Assembly (NCBI GenBank): GCA_018336015.1
Contig: JAGXQZ010000075.1
Location: 1 to 64,000, forward strand
Reading direction: 5' to 3'
Origin: Algoriphagus sp.
GTDB taxonomy: Bacteria > Bacteroidota > Bacteroidia > Cytophagales > Cyclobacteriaceae
Length of the DNA stretch: 64,000 bases
Position numbers and translations under genes: made by a program. A model generated the notes under the pieces. The model was not told the origin of the DNA, ran no database searches, and saw nothing but the letters and a program-made list of their open reading frames with translations. Positions within the stretch are counted from its first letter, which is position 1. Every line of letters starts with the position of its first letter. Shown in pieces: positions 27,869 to 35,971 of the stretch.

Positions 27869-28084
27869 ATGAATACCCTATCAATCAAGGTACAAATTGA
27901 TGACTTATTGGATTCCTTAAAGAAACTTTCGAAAGATGAAAAGGAAATCATTTGGGCGTTTTTAGAGGCCGAACTTAAAAAAGACGAAGTTTCTGATTCA
28001 AAAACCATCTATTTGGCTTCAGAAAAGTCACTTGCTCAAGATTGGCTAAATGAGGAAGAAAATAAGGCATGGAAAGATTTATAA
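27869..28084 (+). CDS. Putative antitoxin of a type II toxin-antitoxin pair
   Basis: The small 71-residue acidic protein contains LDSLKKLSKDEKEIIWAFLEAEL, a helical pattern often seen in short antitoxin partners, and ends in a tail with DWLNEEENKAWKDL. I cannot name the family. The assignment comes from context: it precedes a PemK/MazF-like gene and overlaps it by 16 bp. Confidence 0.65.
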   Translation: MNTLSIKVQIDDLLDSLKKLSKDEKEIIWAFLEAELKKDEVSDSKTIYLASEKSLAQDWLNEEENKAWKDL

Positions 28085-28398
28085 AAGGTGAAATCGTTGT
28101 GGTTTCTTTTCCTTTTTCACATTTAAGCGCCTCAAAAAGAAGACCTGCTTTAGTTTTAGCGTATGCTGAAAATGGAGATTATCTCTTATGTCAAATCACT
28201 TCAAAAAATGTCAAAGATTCTTGGGCTATTGACTTACCTGAAAATGAAATTATTGATGGCGAATTATTCAAATCGAGTAATATCAGACCAAACAGGCTTT
28301 TCACAGCGGACCATTCAATCATACTTTATAAAGCAGGAAAAATAACTTACGCTATACACCAAAAAGTAATTGATGCTGTGGTGAAACTAATTTCATAA
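28069..28398 (+). CDS. PemK/MazF-like toxin
   Basis: The 109-residue protein opens with KGEIVVVSFPFSHLSASKRRPALVL, the characteristic GDIVLVxFPFS-KxRPALVL pattern of the CcdB/PemK barrel (shown here in parts: EIVVVSFPFS, KRRPALVL). Later segments DYLLCQITS and NIRPNRLFTAD fit the family. It is likely a sequence-specific endoribonuclease neutralised by the preceding gene product. The pair is small, A+T rich and lies between housekeeping genes, as mobile addiction modules often do. Confidence 0.85.
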   Translation: MERFIKGEIVVVSFPFSHLSASKRRPALVLAYAENGDYLLCQITSKNVKDSWAIDLPENEIIDGELFKSSNIRPNRLFTADHSIILYKAGKITYAIHQKVIDAVVKLIS

Positions 28399-28526
28399 CT
28401 GAAATTTGCCCATTTTCAATAGTTAGAATCCACCAAATTTCAAACTTGTCAAAAGCCTAAAACCAAATATATTTCGCTTTCAACCCCTGAATTTTACAGA
28501 ATATTCTAAAAACTTTTGAACAGGGT

Positions 28527-28557
28527 TTGGTTTTCGGAATTTTTCATCCTACTTTTG
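28527..28557 (+). promoter_or_regulatory. Promoter of the DEAD-box helicase gene
   Basis: TTG at 28527-28529 and TACTTTTG at 28550-28557 match the -33 and -7 elements of Bacteroidota housekeeping promoters, with 20 nt between them. The expected leader is about 65 nt and starts at a small hairpin (CGTCAA/TTGACG, 28561-28574). Confidence 0.8.
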
Positions 28558-28630
28558 CAGCGTCAATTTTGACGTAGCTATTTTTCGAGCCGTGAATCCT
28601 TACTGTCGCTTGTCTGGGATTTAGGAGTAC

Positions 28631-30469
28631 ATGGCAAGAAAAAGTAAGGAAACATTCATGGAAAACACAATTAAATTCTCAGACCTGGGGATTTCAGAAG
28701 AAATCTTGCGGGCCGTGGAAGAAATGGGTTATACAACCCCTTCCCCCATTCAATCACAAGCTATTCCTTTCGTATTGGAAGGACGCGATGTCATCGGTCA
28801 GGCTCAAACCGGAACCGGAAAGACAGCAGCTTTTGCCATTCCAATCATCGATCTGGTAGATCCTGAGTTCAACAGACCTCAGGCGATCATTCTCTGTCCT
28901 ACCCGTGAACTTGCCGTTCAGGTAGAAGGAGAAATCCAAAAATTGGCCAAGTATCACAAAAAAATCAGTTCAGTAGCCATCTACGGCGGCGAATCCATCG
29001 ACAAGCAGATTCGTACGTTGAAAAAAGGTGTCCAGATCGTAGTAGGTACTCCTGGCCGTGTGCAAGATCACATGGATAGAGGAACACTCAGATTGGAAGA
29101 CGCCGGAATCATTGTCCTTGACGAAGCAGATGAAATGCTAGACATGGGATTCAGAGATGATATTGAAGCGATCCTACAGGAAATGCCTGAAGAAAGACAG
29201 ACTGTCTTCTTCTCTGCTACGATGGCCAAGCCAATCATGGACTTGACCAGAAAGTATCAGACCAACCCTGAAATCATCAAGGTCGCTAAAAACGAACTTA
29301 CTGTTTCCAAAATAGATCAGGTTTACTATGAAGTAAAACCTTCTTTGAAAATGGAATTGATGGTTCGTCTGATGAATATCAACAACTACGCCCTCAGCGT
29401 AGTCTTTTGTAACACCAAGCGCATGACCGATGAGGTAACAGAAGGCTTGGGTGCCAGAGGAATCCTAGCCGAAGCACTTCACGGTGATCTTTCTCAGGCA
29501 CAGCGTGACAAAGTGATGGGCAAGTTCAGAAAAGGACTTTGTACTGTATTGGTTGCAACAGACGTAGCGGCAAGAGGTATCGATGTGGACAATGTGGAAG
29601 CTGTATTCAACTTCGACATTCCATTGGACGAAGAATACTACGTACACAGAATCGGTAGAACAGGCCGTGCCGGCAAATCCGGAACAGCCATCACCTTCAT
29701 CACTGGTCGTAGAGAAACCATGAAATTGAGAGACTTGGAGCGTTATACCAAGGCTTCTATCAATAAAATGACTCCTCCATCAGTGATTGAATTGGTTGAG
29801 TTGAAAAAAGCTCAATTGGTAAAAGACGTACACCGCGTATTGAGCAAGGAAGAAAACAACGAAATCTTCGAATCTACCATCAGCCAACTGGTAAAAGAAG
29901 GTTTGACACCAGAGCAGATTTCTCTTGGTCTCTTGAAAATGGTGATGGGAGATGCCGTGAAAGAACTGAAAGATCAGGACTTTGGTATCGAAACAGCCTA
30001 CGGTGACCGTAGAAGAGAAGGCGGACGTGACGGAGGTCGTGAAAGCAGATTTGGTGATCGCAGAGAAGGTGGTAGAGGAGATCGTTTTGAAAGAGGTACA
30101 AGAAGCGGTGGAGACCGTTTTGAAAGAGGTCCAAGAAGCGGCGGAGACCGTTTCGAAAGAGGAAGCCGTTTTGGTGATAGAAAAGAAGGCGGAAGAGACT
30201 TCGCTCCAAGGACAGAACGTACACGTGATGCCAATATGACGCGTCTATTCCTCAACTTAGGCAATAAAGACAGAATCCGTCCGAATGATATCGTAGGTGC
30301 AATCGCCGGAGAAACAGGCGTACCAGGCAAAAGCATCGGCGGCATTGACATTTTTGACAACTTCTCCTTTGTGGATGTGCCTCAGAAAGACGCTGAGCAC
30401 GTTATCCGAGTAATGAAAAACAACACCATCAAAGGAAAGACCGTAAACATGGAAATTTCTAAAGGTTAA
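28631..30469 (+). CDS. DEAD-box ATP-dependent RNA helicase, CsdA/DeaD-like
   Basis: The 612-residue protein starts at the ATG at 28631; the ATG at 28661 (MENTIKFSDLG) is an alternative. All helicase motifs are present: the Q-motif block FSDLGISEEIL, AQTGTGKT, PTRELA, TPGRV, DEAD, SAT, ARGIDV and HRIGRTGRAG. Residues about 460-530 form an Arg/Gly-rich linker with repeated GGDRFERG units. A DbpA-type RNA-binding domain follows (TRLFLNLGNKDRIRPNDIVG, IDIFDNFSFVDVP). It likely remodels rRNA or structured mRNA in ribosome assembly or cold adaptation. It is monocistronic with its own promoter and terminator. Confidence 0.96.
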   Translation: MARKSKETFMENTIKFSDLGISEEILRAVEEMGYTTPSPIQSQAIPFVLEGRDVIGQAQTGTGKTAAFAIPIIDLVDPEFNRPQAIILCPTRELAVQVEGEIQKLAKYHKKISSVAIYGGESIDKQIRTLKKGVQIVVGTPGRVQDHMDRGTLRLEDAGIIVLDEADEMLDMGFRDDIEAILQEMPEERQTVFFSATMAKPIMDLTRKYQTNPEIIKVAKNELTVSKIDQVYYEVKPSLKMELMVRLMNINNYALSVVFCNTKRMTDEVTEGLGARGILAEALHGDLSQAQRDKVMGKFRKGLCTVLVATDVAARGIDVDNVEAVFNFDIPLDEEYYVHRIGRTGRAGKSGTAITFITGRRETMKLRDLERYTKASINKMTPPSVIELVELKKAQLVKDVHRVLSKEENNEIFESTISQLVKEGLTPEQISLGLLKMVMGDAVKELKDQDFGIETAYGDRRREGGRDGGRESRFGDRREGGRGDRFERGTRSGGDRFERGPRSGGDRFERGSRFGDRKEGGRDFAPRTERTRDANMTRLFLNLGNKDRIRPNDIVGAIAGETGVPGKSIGGIDIFDNFSFVDVPQKDAEHVIRVMKNNTIKGKTVNMEISKG

Positions 30470-30497
30470 TTTGGTTATAGGTTAATTTGGTTTAAAG

Positions 30498-30527
30498 GCA
30501 CAATTCTAAATGGATTGTGCTTTTTTT
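30498..30527 (+). terminator. Rho-independent terminator of the helicase gene
   Basis: The stem GCACAAT / ATTGTGC, extended by a C-G and a G-U pair, is followed by seven T residues. Confidence 0.9.
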
Positions 30528-30547
30528 GTGTTCATATCCTTCTACCC

Positions 30548-31252
30548 ATGCAGCTGTTTTTTCAAGATCACATCTCCGAGCCTATCACCACGCTAAGTGA
30601 GGAAGAATCCAAACATCTGATTCGCGTCCTTCGCAAAAAGCAAGGTGATGCCATCACACTTACAGATGGAAAAGGGTTGGTCTACGAATCGGTGATTTTG
30701 GATGCAAATCCAAAAAAAGCAAGCCTGAAAATTCTGAGTAAAACAGAAGCAGAGGTAGATTCTTTTTGTATTCACTTAGCAATAGCACCTACCAAAAATC
30801 CCGACCGAATGGAATGGATGGTGGAAAAAATTACCGAAATCGGGTTTCATGAACTGACCTTGATCGAAACGATGAATTCCGAACGAACTTTTCTCAAAAC
30901 CGATCGACTTCAGAAAAAAATCATTTCAGCTTGTAAACAAAGCATCAAATTCAGAACCCCGAGAATCAATCCCAGCTGCAAATTCAATGATTTAATTAAA
31001 TCAAATGAATTTATTGATTTTCAGAAGTTTATTGCTTACGTTGATGAAGACCAAAAGCATCATTTGATGGATTTGGCAGAACCTGGAAAAAAGTACCTTA
31101 TCCTAATTGGACCCGAGGGAGACTTCGATCCAAAGGAAATTCAACTTGCTTTTCAATCAGGTTTTCAGGCTGTCTCCTTAGGGAAAAGTAGGCTTCGCAC
31201 CGAAACTGCAGGTCTTTCTGTGGTACAAATACTTCAAGTAGTAAACCGATAA
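30548..31252 (+). CDS. rsmE: 16S rRNA (uracil1498-N3)-methyltransferase
   Basis: The 234-residue enzyme starts at the ATG at 30548 (MQLFFQDH). The frame upstream overlaps the helicase terminator and is not used. RsmE features are the N-terminal PUA-like part (EESKHLIRVLRKKQGD) and the SPOUT knot with IAPTKNPDRMEWMVEKITEIG, then LILIGPEGDFDPKEI and the final SLGKSRLRTETA for AdoMet binding. It methylates U1498 of 16S rRNA in assembled 30S subunits. It is a single gene. Confidence 0.96.
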   Translation: MQLFFQDHISEPITTLSEEESKHLIRVLRKKQGDAITLTDGKGLVYESVILDANPKKASLKILSKTEAEVDSFCIHLAIAPTKNPDRMEWMVEKITEIGFHELTLIETMNSERTFLKTDRLQKKIISACKQSIKFRTPRINPSCKFNDLIKSNEFIDFQKFIAYVDEDQKHHLMDLAEPGKKYLILIGPEGDFDPKEIQLAFQSGFQAVSLGKSRLRTETAGLSVVQILQVVNR

Positions 31253-31289
31253 AATCAGGTTTTTTTCTTTGGTTTACTTGAAGTGAAGC

Positions 31290-31319
31290 TTGAAGTCAAC
31301 TGCGATTTTCCTATTTTAG
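31290..31319 (+). promoter_or_regulatory. Candidate promoter of the merR-dprA unit
   Basis: TTG at 31290 and TATTTTAG at 31312-31319 are separated by 19 nt. The -7 element departs from TAnnTTTG at one base. Confidence 0.35.
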
Positions 31320-31379
31320 ATTGTTTTTAGAACCCACCTCAATTAGGGGTTTTTGTAACTCAACATTAAACATAATCCT

Positions 31380-31733
31380 GTGCCTTACAAAGAGCGAGAT
31401 ATAGAGAAAAAATACTATTCCATCGGTGAAGTGGCGGATATGTTTAAAGTGGCCGCTTCATTGATTCGCTATTGGGAGGGTGAATTTGAAATCATCCGAC
31501 CTAAAAAGGATAAAAAGGGAAACCGTCGCTACACCAAAGACGATATCCAGAAAATCCGGTATGTCTATCACTTGGTAAAAGAAAAGGGCTATACCCTTCA
31601 AGGTGCACAGGAAGTGATCGCCTCTGGAAAGCAACAGGGATTTGATAAAGTAGCAGCAGTACAGAAACTTCAGGAAATCAAGGATTTTTTAATCAATCTG
31701 AAGCATGAACTTTCCTCCCGATCAGGATCTTGA
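31380..31733 (+). CDS. MerR family transcriptional regulator, GTG start
   Basis: This 117-residue protein starts with GTG; no ATG lies in frame close upstream. The MerR winged-helix domain is YYSIGEVADMFKVAASLIRYWEGEF, shown as SIGEVADMF and LIRYWE, with NRRYTKDDIQKI and LVKEKGYTLQGAQEVI. The C-terminal helix is short and there is no metal-binding Cys or effector domain. It is a common Bacteroidota single-domain MerR with unknown targets. It overlaps dprA by 29 bp, so the two are translated from one message. Confidence 0.9.
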   Translation: MPYKERDIEKKYYSIGEVADMFKVAASLIRYWEGEFEIIRPKKDKKGNRRYTKDDIQKIRYVYHLVKEKGYTLQGAQEVIASGKQQGFDKVAAVQKLQEIKDFLINLKHELSSRSGS

Positions 31734-32832
31734 GCAGCTCCGATATCATTTAGCACTTGCCGTGGCCCCCAAAGTGGGCCCAACACTTTTTAAAGCAATC
31801 GTCGCTTACAGCGGTTCGCCAAAGGATTTCTTTAAACTCACCAAAGGAAAGGCTTCCAAAATCCCTCGAGTGGGAGAAAAACTGCTGGAAATTCAGAAAA
31901 ACGAATCCAATTTGCTTGGTATGGCAGACGACGTTATCAATACTTGCCAAAAAAAAGGTATTCAGATTCATAGTTCAAGTTCATCGCGATTTCCTCAACG
32001 ACTGAAGACCATAGAAGACTCTCCTGTCATCCTTTTTTCTCAAGGGAAAGGTGAGTTGAATTTCGACCGGAATATAGGAATCGTAGGTACCCGAAGCGCC
32101 ACCAACTACGGGAAAGCCATCACCAAAAAAATCATCGAAGACCTTCTGCCCTATCAGCCCGTCATTATCTCCGGGCTAGCTTACGGAATTGACATTGAGG
32201 CTCATCGGGCCGCCCTTCAAGTCGGACTCCCAACGATAGCCATTATGGGCTCACCGATCGATCAAATCTATCCTGCCGCACATAAAAAGACAGCCGAACA
32301 GCTTCAGGAAACAGGCCTTCTTGTTTCCGAATATGCTCCGGGAAGTAGAATGGTTCCCGGTAATTTTCCCGCACGAAACCGAATCATTGCAGGTCTTTCG
32401 GATGCACTGATTGTGGTAGAAGCTGCCGAGAAAGGCGGGGCTTTAATTACCGCTGAGATCGCCTACAGCTATGATAAGGATGTTTTTGCAGTACCCGGAA
32501 ACCTCCAATCTACTTATTCGGAAGGGTGCAATCAGCTAATTAGAAAGATGAAAGCTTCGATCTATACCGGACCGGGAGACATTGCCGAGGCTCTATTTTG
32601 GAACAAACCGGGAGAAGAAAAGATCAAAAAACCAACATTGGATTTAACCGGGAGGGATGAAGAAGAACGATCTATCCTACTTCACCTACAAGAAAAAGTC
32701 GAATCTGAAATTGATCTCATTTCTTACGCCACAGAGATCCCATTGGGTATTCTTTCCTCCAAATTGCTCTCTCTGGAATTTGAAGGAATCGTCAAATCGC
32801 TTCCTGGGAAGAAGTTTAAGTTGATGATTTAA
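31705..32832 (+). CDS. dprA: DNA-processing protein DprA
   Basis: The 375-residue protein has an N-terminal helix-hairpin-helix region (LALAVAPKVGPTLFKAIV), a central Rossmann-like DprA core (GIVGTRSATNYGK, ISGLAYGIDIEAH, SEYAPGS, FPARNRIIAGLSD, EKGGALITAEIA, VPGNL) and a C-terminal winged helix. It loads RecA on incoming single-stranded DNA during natural transformation. It follows the MerR gene with overlap. Its stop lies 5 bp from the stop of the convergent Uma2 gene. Confidence 0.97.
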   Translation: MNFPPDQDLEQLRYHLALAVAPKVGPTLFKAIVAYSGSPKDFFKLTKGKASKIPRVGEKLLEIQKNESNLLGMADDVINTCQKKGIQIHSSSSSRFPQRLKTIEDSPVILFSQGKGELNFDRNIGIVGTRSATNYGKAITKKIIEDLLPYQPVIISGLAYGIDIEAHRAALQVGLPTIAIMGSPIDQIYPAAHKKTAEQLQETGLLVSEYAPGSRMVPGNFPARNRIIAGLSDALIVVEAAEKGGALITAEIAYSYDKDVFAVPGNLQSTYSEGCNQLIRKMKASIYTGPGDIAEALFWNKPGEEKIKKPTLDLTGRDEEERSILLHLQEKVESEIDLISYATEIPLGILSSKLLSLEFEGIVKSLPGKKFKLMI

Positions 32833-32837
32833 GCCGA

Positions 32838-33440
32838 TTAGGTTTCAAAGATATCTTCCAAATTGAGGCTAAAGCCATCAATACAGGAGGATTGCACTTC
32901 ATCGCCTGCTACATACAAACCTGAGGATTGATATTTTCCATCGACTAAGGTGTAAATCAACAGGGTTTGTTCAGAAGGATGAATAACCCAATACTCTTTT
33001 ACTCCAGATTCCTCATAAATCTCGTATTTCACTTTCAGTTCCTTTCTGTTATTTCCTGGTGAAAGGATTTCGACCACCAAGTCTGGCGCACCTATGCAAC
33101 CTGCTTCATCCAACTTGCTTTCATCGCAAATCACACATAAATCTGGCTGGACAACAGTATCGATATCCTTGTTCTTTTTAGATTTTACAGGAAGCCTCAC
33201 ATCAAATGGAGCCTGAAATACTTGACAAGGCTTCCCTTTCAAAAAAATTAAGAATGCTGATCCGAGCCTCAATGAGACTTTTTGATGACTCATACTTGGT
33301 GCTGTAGCTGCCCATTTATACACTTTTCCGCGGATCAATTCGACCATCTCATCCATCTGCCAAGTAAGGTAGTCGGCATAGGAATAACGACCGTATTCGA
33401 TATCGGGCTCATTTACAGTATGAAGCTTGTCATTTTCCAT
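32838..33440 (-). CDS. Uma2 family (DUF820) restriction-endonuclease-like protein
   Basis: The 200-residue protein carries the Uma2 blocks: YADYLTWQMDEMVELIRGKVY, here as WQMDEMVELIRG, then AAPSM-like ATAPSMSHQ, QPDLCVICDESKL, GAPDLVVEILSPGNNRKEL with the PD-(D/E)xK acidic and lysine residues, and GVKEYWVIHP. The family is widespread and its cellular role is unknown. There is no partner gene here. Confidence 0.9.
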   Translation of the reverse strand: MENDKLHTVNEPDIEYGRYSYADYLTWQMDEMVELIRGKVYKWAATAPSMSHQKVSLRLGSAFLIFLKGKPCQVFQAPFDVRLPVKSKKNKDIDTVVQPDLCVICDESKLDEAGCIGAPDLVVEILSPGNNRKELKVKYEIYEESGVKEYWVIHPSEQTLLIYTLVDGKYQSSGLYVAGDEVQSSCIDGFSLNLEDIFET

Positions 33441-33480
33441 AAGGGAATTTAGTACAAAGTAGGATTAGAAAAAAAAGAGG

Positions 33481-34032
33481 CTATTTCCCTTTAAGCCGTC
33501 TCACCACTTTAGGAAAATACCAAAGGTAAAATCCACTGATCGCCAAAAAGATCAAACCTATGGAAATCAAAGTCGAATAGGTAAGCTTTGCCCCTTCGTC
33601 TCCTGTCGTGTAAAAATCAATGATGCTGCCATCGTGAACTTTTTCGATCCAGTCCGAATGCCGTGTTCCAACTGATAAAACCTCTCCCGAAAAACCATCC
33701 ACCTGTACTTCGGTAAAATGGGTTTTAAACGTCACCTTCGCCGTACCTTTATCTGGTCGGATATCGATTCGATCCACCTCGGGATCTCTGCCAAGCTTCC
33801 GCATTTCCTCCTCCCCGATCTTGACCATTTGAGATGGCAAAATCCAGGTTCCACTTTCTACTTTCGTTTCCAAAGTTGGAGGCAGGAGTTCAGCCTTCTT
33901 TTTCCAAGCCAACAATATAGAAGTAACCCCTATCAAAAGGAAAAAGACAATCAGCGGAATACCCAGCCATTTGTGCATGCTGCGGAGCCATCGAAGGGCT
34001 TTGACTTTACCTTGTACCTTAAAATCAGACAT
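33481..34032 (-). CDS. PepSY-associated transmembrane protein
   Basis: The 183-residue protein starts at the ATG at 34032; a TTG precedes it. It has a cytoplasmic basic start, a first helix (LGIPLIVFFLLIGVTSILLAW, residues about 21-41), a periplasmic PepSY-like region with VDRIDIRPDKGTAKV and VDGFSGEVL, and a second helix near the C-terminus (LISIGLIFLAISGFYLWYF). Such proteins occur in iron-uptake and reductase systems; no such genes are adjacent. It lies 4 bp downstream of the HMG-CoA lyase gene. Confidence 0.88.
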   Translation of the reverse strand: MSDFKVQGKVKALRWLRSMHKWLGIPLIVFFLLIGVTSILLAWKKKAELLPPTLETKVESGTWILPSQMVKIGEEEMRKLGRDPEVDRIDIRPDKGTAKVTFKTHFTEVQVDGFSGEVLSVGTRHSDWIEKVHDGSIIDFYTTGDEGAKLTYSTLISIGLIFLAISGFYLWYFPKVVRRLKGK

Positions 34033-34035
34033 CAA

Positions 34036-34887
34036 TCAAGAGTTAAATACAAATCTGGCAAGTTTCAATGATTCAGTGAGTTCTGACTTATTCAACCCAA
34101 GGTCATATCCTTCTTTTTCCAACGTCTCTACCATCACCTCAGTAGCCATATTTCCCACCAAATCATCCTTGGCCATAGGGCAACCTCCGTAACCTTTGAG
34201 CGCACCATCAAAGCGATGACATCCACCCTTCAAGGCTGCCATTACTTTTTCTTCAATCGAATCAGGCCTACTATGCAAATGAGCTCCAAACTGAATTTGA
34301 GGAAAAGCTTGGGTATTCACTTTGAAGAGTTCGGTGATCAATTCGCTTGTTGCTGCTCCGATGGTATCCGAAAGAGAAACTGTCTCAATCTGGAGTTGGG
34401 CCAATTTCTCCACAAACTCTGCAATTAACTCTGGAGAGTAAGGATCGCCATAAGGATTGCCAAAACCCATGCTGAGGTACACTACCTGTTTTTTGCCTTT
34501 GGCTTCGCAAAGATGTTGAATACTTTCTACTGTCTTGAGTGCCTCAGCAATGCTGGCATTGGTATTCCGTTGCTGGAACGTCTCAGATACCGAAAGTGGA
34601 AAACCTAAAAAGTCTATTTCCTGAAAGTGAAGCGCATCTTCTGCCCCTCTGACATTAGCCACAATAGCTAAAAGCTTTGATTTGGCTTTATGCAAATCCA
34701 GCATCTCTAATACCTCTGCCGTATCCCGCATTTGAGGGATCGCTTTAGGACTTACAAAACTCCCAAAATCTAGGGTATGAAAACCGACTTCTAAAAGCTG
34801 ATTAATGTAAGCGGCCTTGATGGCAGTATCTATAAAATCAGGGAGCCCCTGCATGGCATCCCGTGGGCATTCGACCAACTGAATCAT
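34036..34887 (-). CDS. mvaB: Hydroxymethylglutaryl-CoA lyase family protein
   Basis: The 283-residue TIM-barrel enzyme starts at the ATG at 34887, which gives MIQLVECPRDAMQG, the normal family start. The 31 residues before it in the open frame are not homologous. Active-site features are VECPRDAMQG, TVSLSDTIGAATSELI and FGAHLHSRPD, and the signature cysteine is in KGYGGCPMAKDDLVGN. It cleaves HMG-CoA to acetyl-CoA and acetoacetate in leucine breakdown. The PepSY gene follows almost directly. Confidence 0.93.
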   Translation of the reverse strand: MIQLVECPRDAMQGLPDFIDTAIKAAYINQLLEVGFHTLDFGSFVSPKAIPQMRDTAEVLEMLDLHKAKSKLLAIVANVRGAEDALHFQEIDFLGFPLSVSETFQQRNTNASIAEALKTVESIQHLCEAKGKKQVVYLSMGFGNPYGDPYSPELIAEFVEKLAQLQIETVSLSDTIGAATSELITELFKVNTQAFPQIQFGAHLHSRPDSIEEKVMAALKGGCHRFDGALKGYGGCPMAKDDLVGNMATEVMVETLEKEGYDLGLNKSELTESLKLARFVFNS

Positions 34888-34941
34888 GGCCGAAGATAGG
34901 CAGAATAGAGAAATTGCCTGAAAAATTGGGAAGAATGGTTG

Positions 34942-34974
34942 AAATCTTTGGGATTTCAAAAACCCCAAAGATTT
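34942..34974. terminator. Hairpin 1 of a tandem pair after the met operon
   Basis: A perfect 11-bp stem (AAATCTTTGGG / CCCAAAGATTT) with an 11-nt loop lies upstream of mvaB and downstream of metF. T-rich tracts flank it weakly, so its role as terminator or palindromic repeat is open. Confidence 0.65.
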
Positions 34975-34988
34975 AATCAATCAAAGTA

Positions 34989-35019
34989 AACATTCGAGGT
35001 CTTGAAGACCTCAAATGTT
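34989..35019. terminator. Hairpin 2 of a tandem pair after the met operon
   Basis: A long stem (AACATT, one mismatch, GAGGTCTT pairing to AAGACCTC and AATGTT) starts right after the metF stop codon. It is probably the met operon terminator, or a dispersed palindromic repeat. Confidence 0.7.
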
Positions 35020-35020
35020 A

Positions 35021-35971
35021 TCAAAACACCTCCTTAGCCACTTTATAAGTCGCATCCGCCTTACTCATCGTGTAGAAATGCAAAGAAGGCACATTTGCAG
35101 CTACTAACTCCTTGCACTGCTGGATGGACCAAGCGATTCCCACTTCTTTCACCTCCGCATTGGTTTTGCACTTCTCGAGTTCATCGGTCAAGGCATCAGG
35201 CAGGTCCAGGAAGAAAGTTCGAGGGAGCATGGTAATCTGGCCCAAGGTTGTAATGGGCTTAATTCCCGGAATAATAGGCACATCGATGCCCGCTTCACGG
35301 ACTTTAGCTACATATTCGAAATACTTCTGATTGTCAAAAAACATCTGAGTCACGATGTATTCTGCACCTTTATCGATCTTTTCTTTCAGGTACTTCAAAT
35401 CAAACTTCATCGAAGGCGCTTCAAAATGCTTCTCCGGATAGCCTGCCACACCCACACAAAAGTCTGTATGAAAACTATTCTCAGTTTCTTCATGCAGGTA
35501 TTTTCCGTTGTTCATTTTCACAATCTGCTCCACCAACTCGCTGGCAAAACTGTGTCCATCAGGTTCTGCTGTAAATCGCTCAGCCTTAGGAGCATCTCCT
35601 CTTAAGGCCAAAACATTGTCTACCCCGATAAAATTGAGATCAATCAGGACATTTTCTGTCTCCTCTTTGGTAAAACCTCCACAAAGCACATGTGGGACCG
35701 CATCTACCTGAAATCGGTTCATGATTGCCGCACAAATCCCAACTGTACCCGGACGCTTTTTAGTACTCACTTTTTCCAGTAGTCCATTAGGATGTTTCTT
35801 GAAAATGTACTCTTCCCGATGGTAAGTCACATCCACAAAAGGAGGATTAAACTCCATCAAAGGAGCAATACCTTCGCAAAGTTCTTTCAAACTTTGTCCC
35901 TTCAAAGGAGGAAGAATTTCAAATGAAAAAAGCGTGGATTTTGCGTTTTTTAAGTGCTCGGTAATCTTCAT
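35021..35971 (-). CDS. metF: Methylenetetrahydrofolate reductase
   Basis: The 316-residue flavoprotein reduces 5,10-methylene-THF to 5-methyl-THF. Blocks [11 protein letters not shown] (catalytic Glu), [43 protein letters not shown] and VTQMFFDN follow the family order. The ATG overlaps the MetH stop by 4 nt (ATGA), so it supplies the methyl donor for the enzyme encoded just upstream. It is the last gene of the SAM-riboswitch-controlled operon. Confidence 0.97.
   Translation of the reverse strand: MKITEHLKNAKSTLFSFEILPPLKGQSLKELCEGIAPLMEFNPPFVDVTYHREEYIFKKHPNGLLEKVSTKKRPGTVGICAAIMNRFQVDAVPHVLCGGFTKEETENVLIDLNFIGVDNVLALRGDAPKAERFTAEPDGHSFASELVEQIVKMNNGKYLHEETENSFHTDFCVGVAGYPEKHFEAPSMKFDLKYLKEKIDKGAEYIVTQMFFDNQKYFEYVAKVREAGIDVPIIPGIKPITTLGQITMLPRTFFLDLPDALTDELEKCKTNAEVKEVGIAWSIQQCKELVAANVPSLHFYTMSKADATYKVAKEVF

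Noticed and set aside
29880-30360. Overlapping open frames in other frames of the helicase C-terminus
   Set aside because: They arise from the repetitive Arg/Gly codons of the helicase linker and have low-complexity translations.
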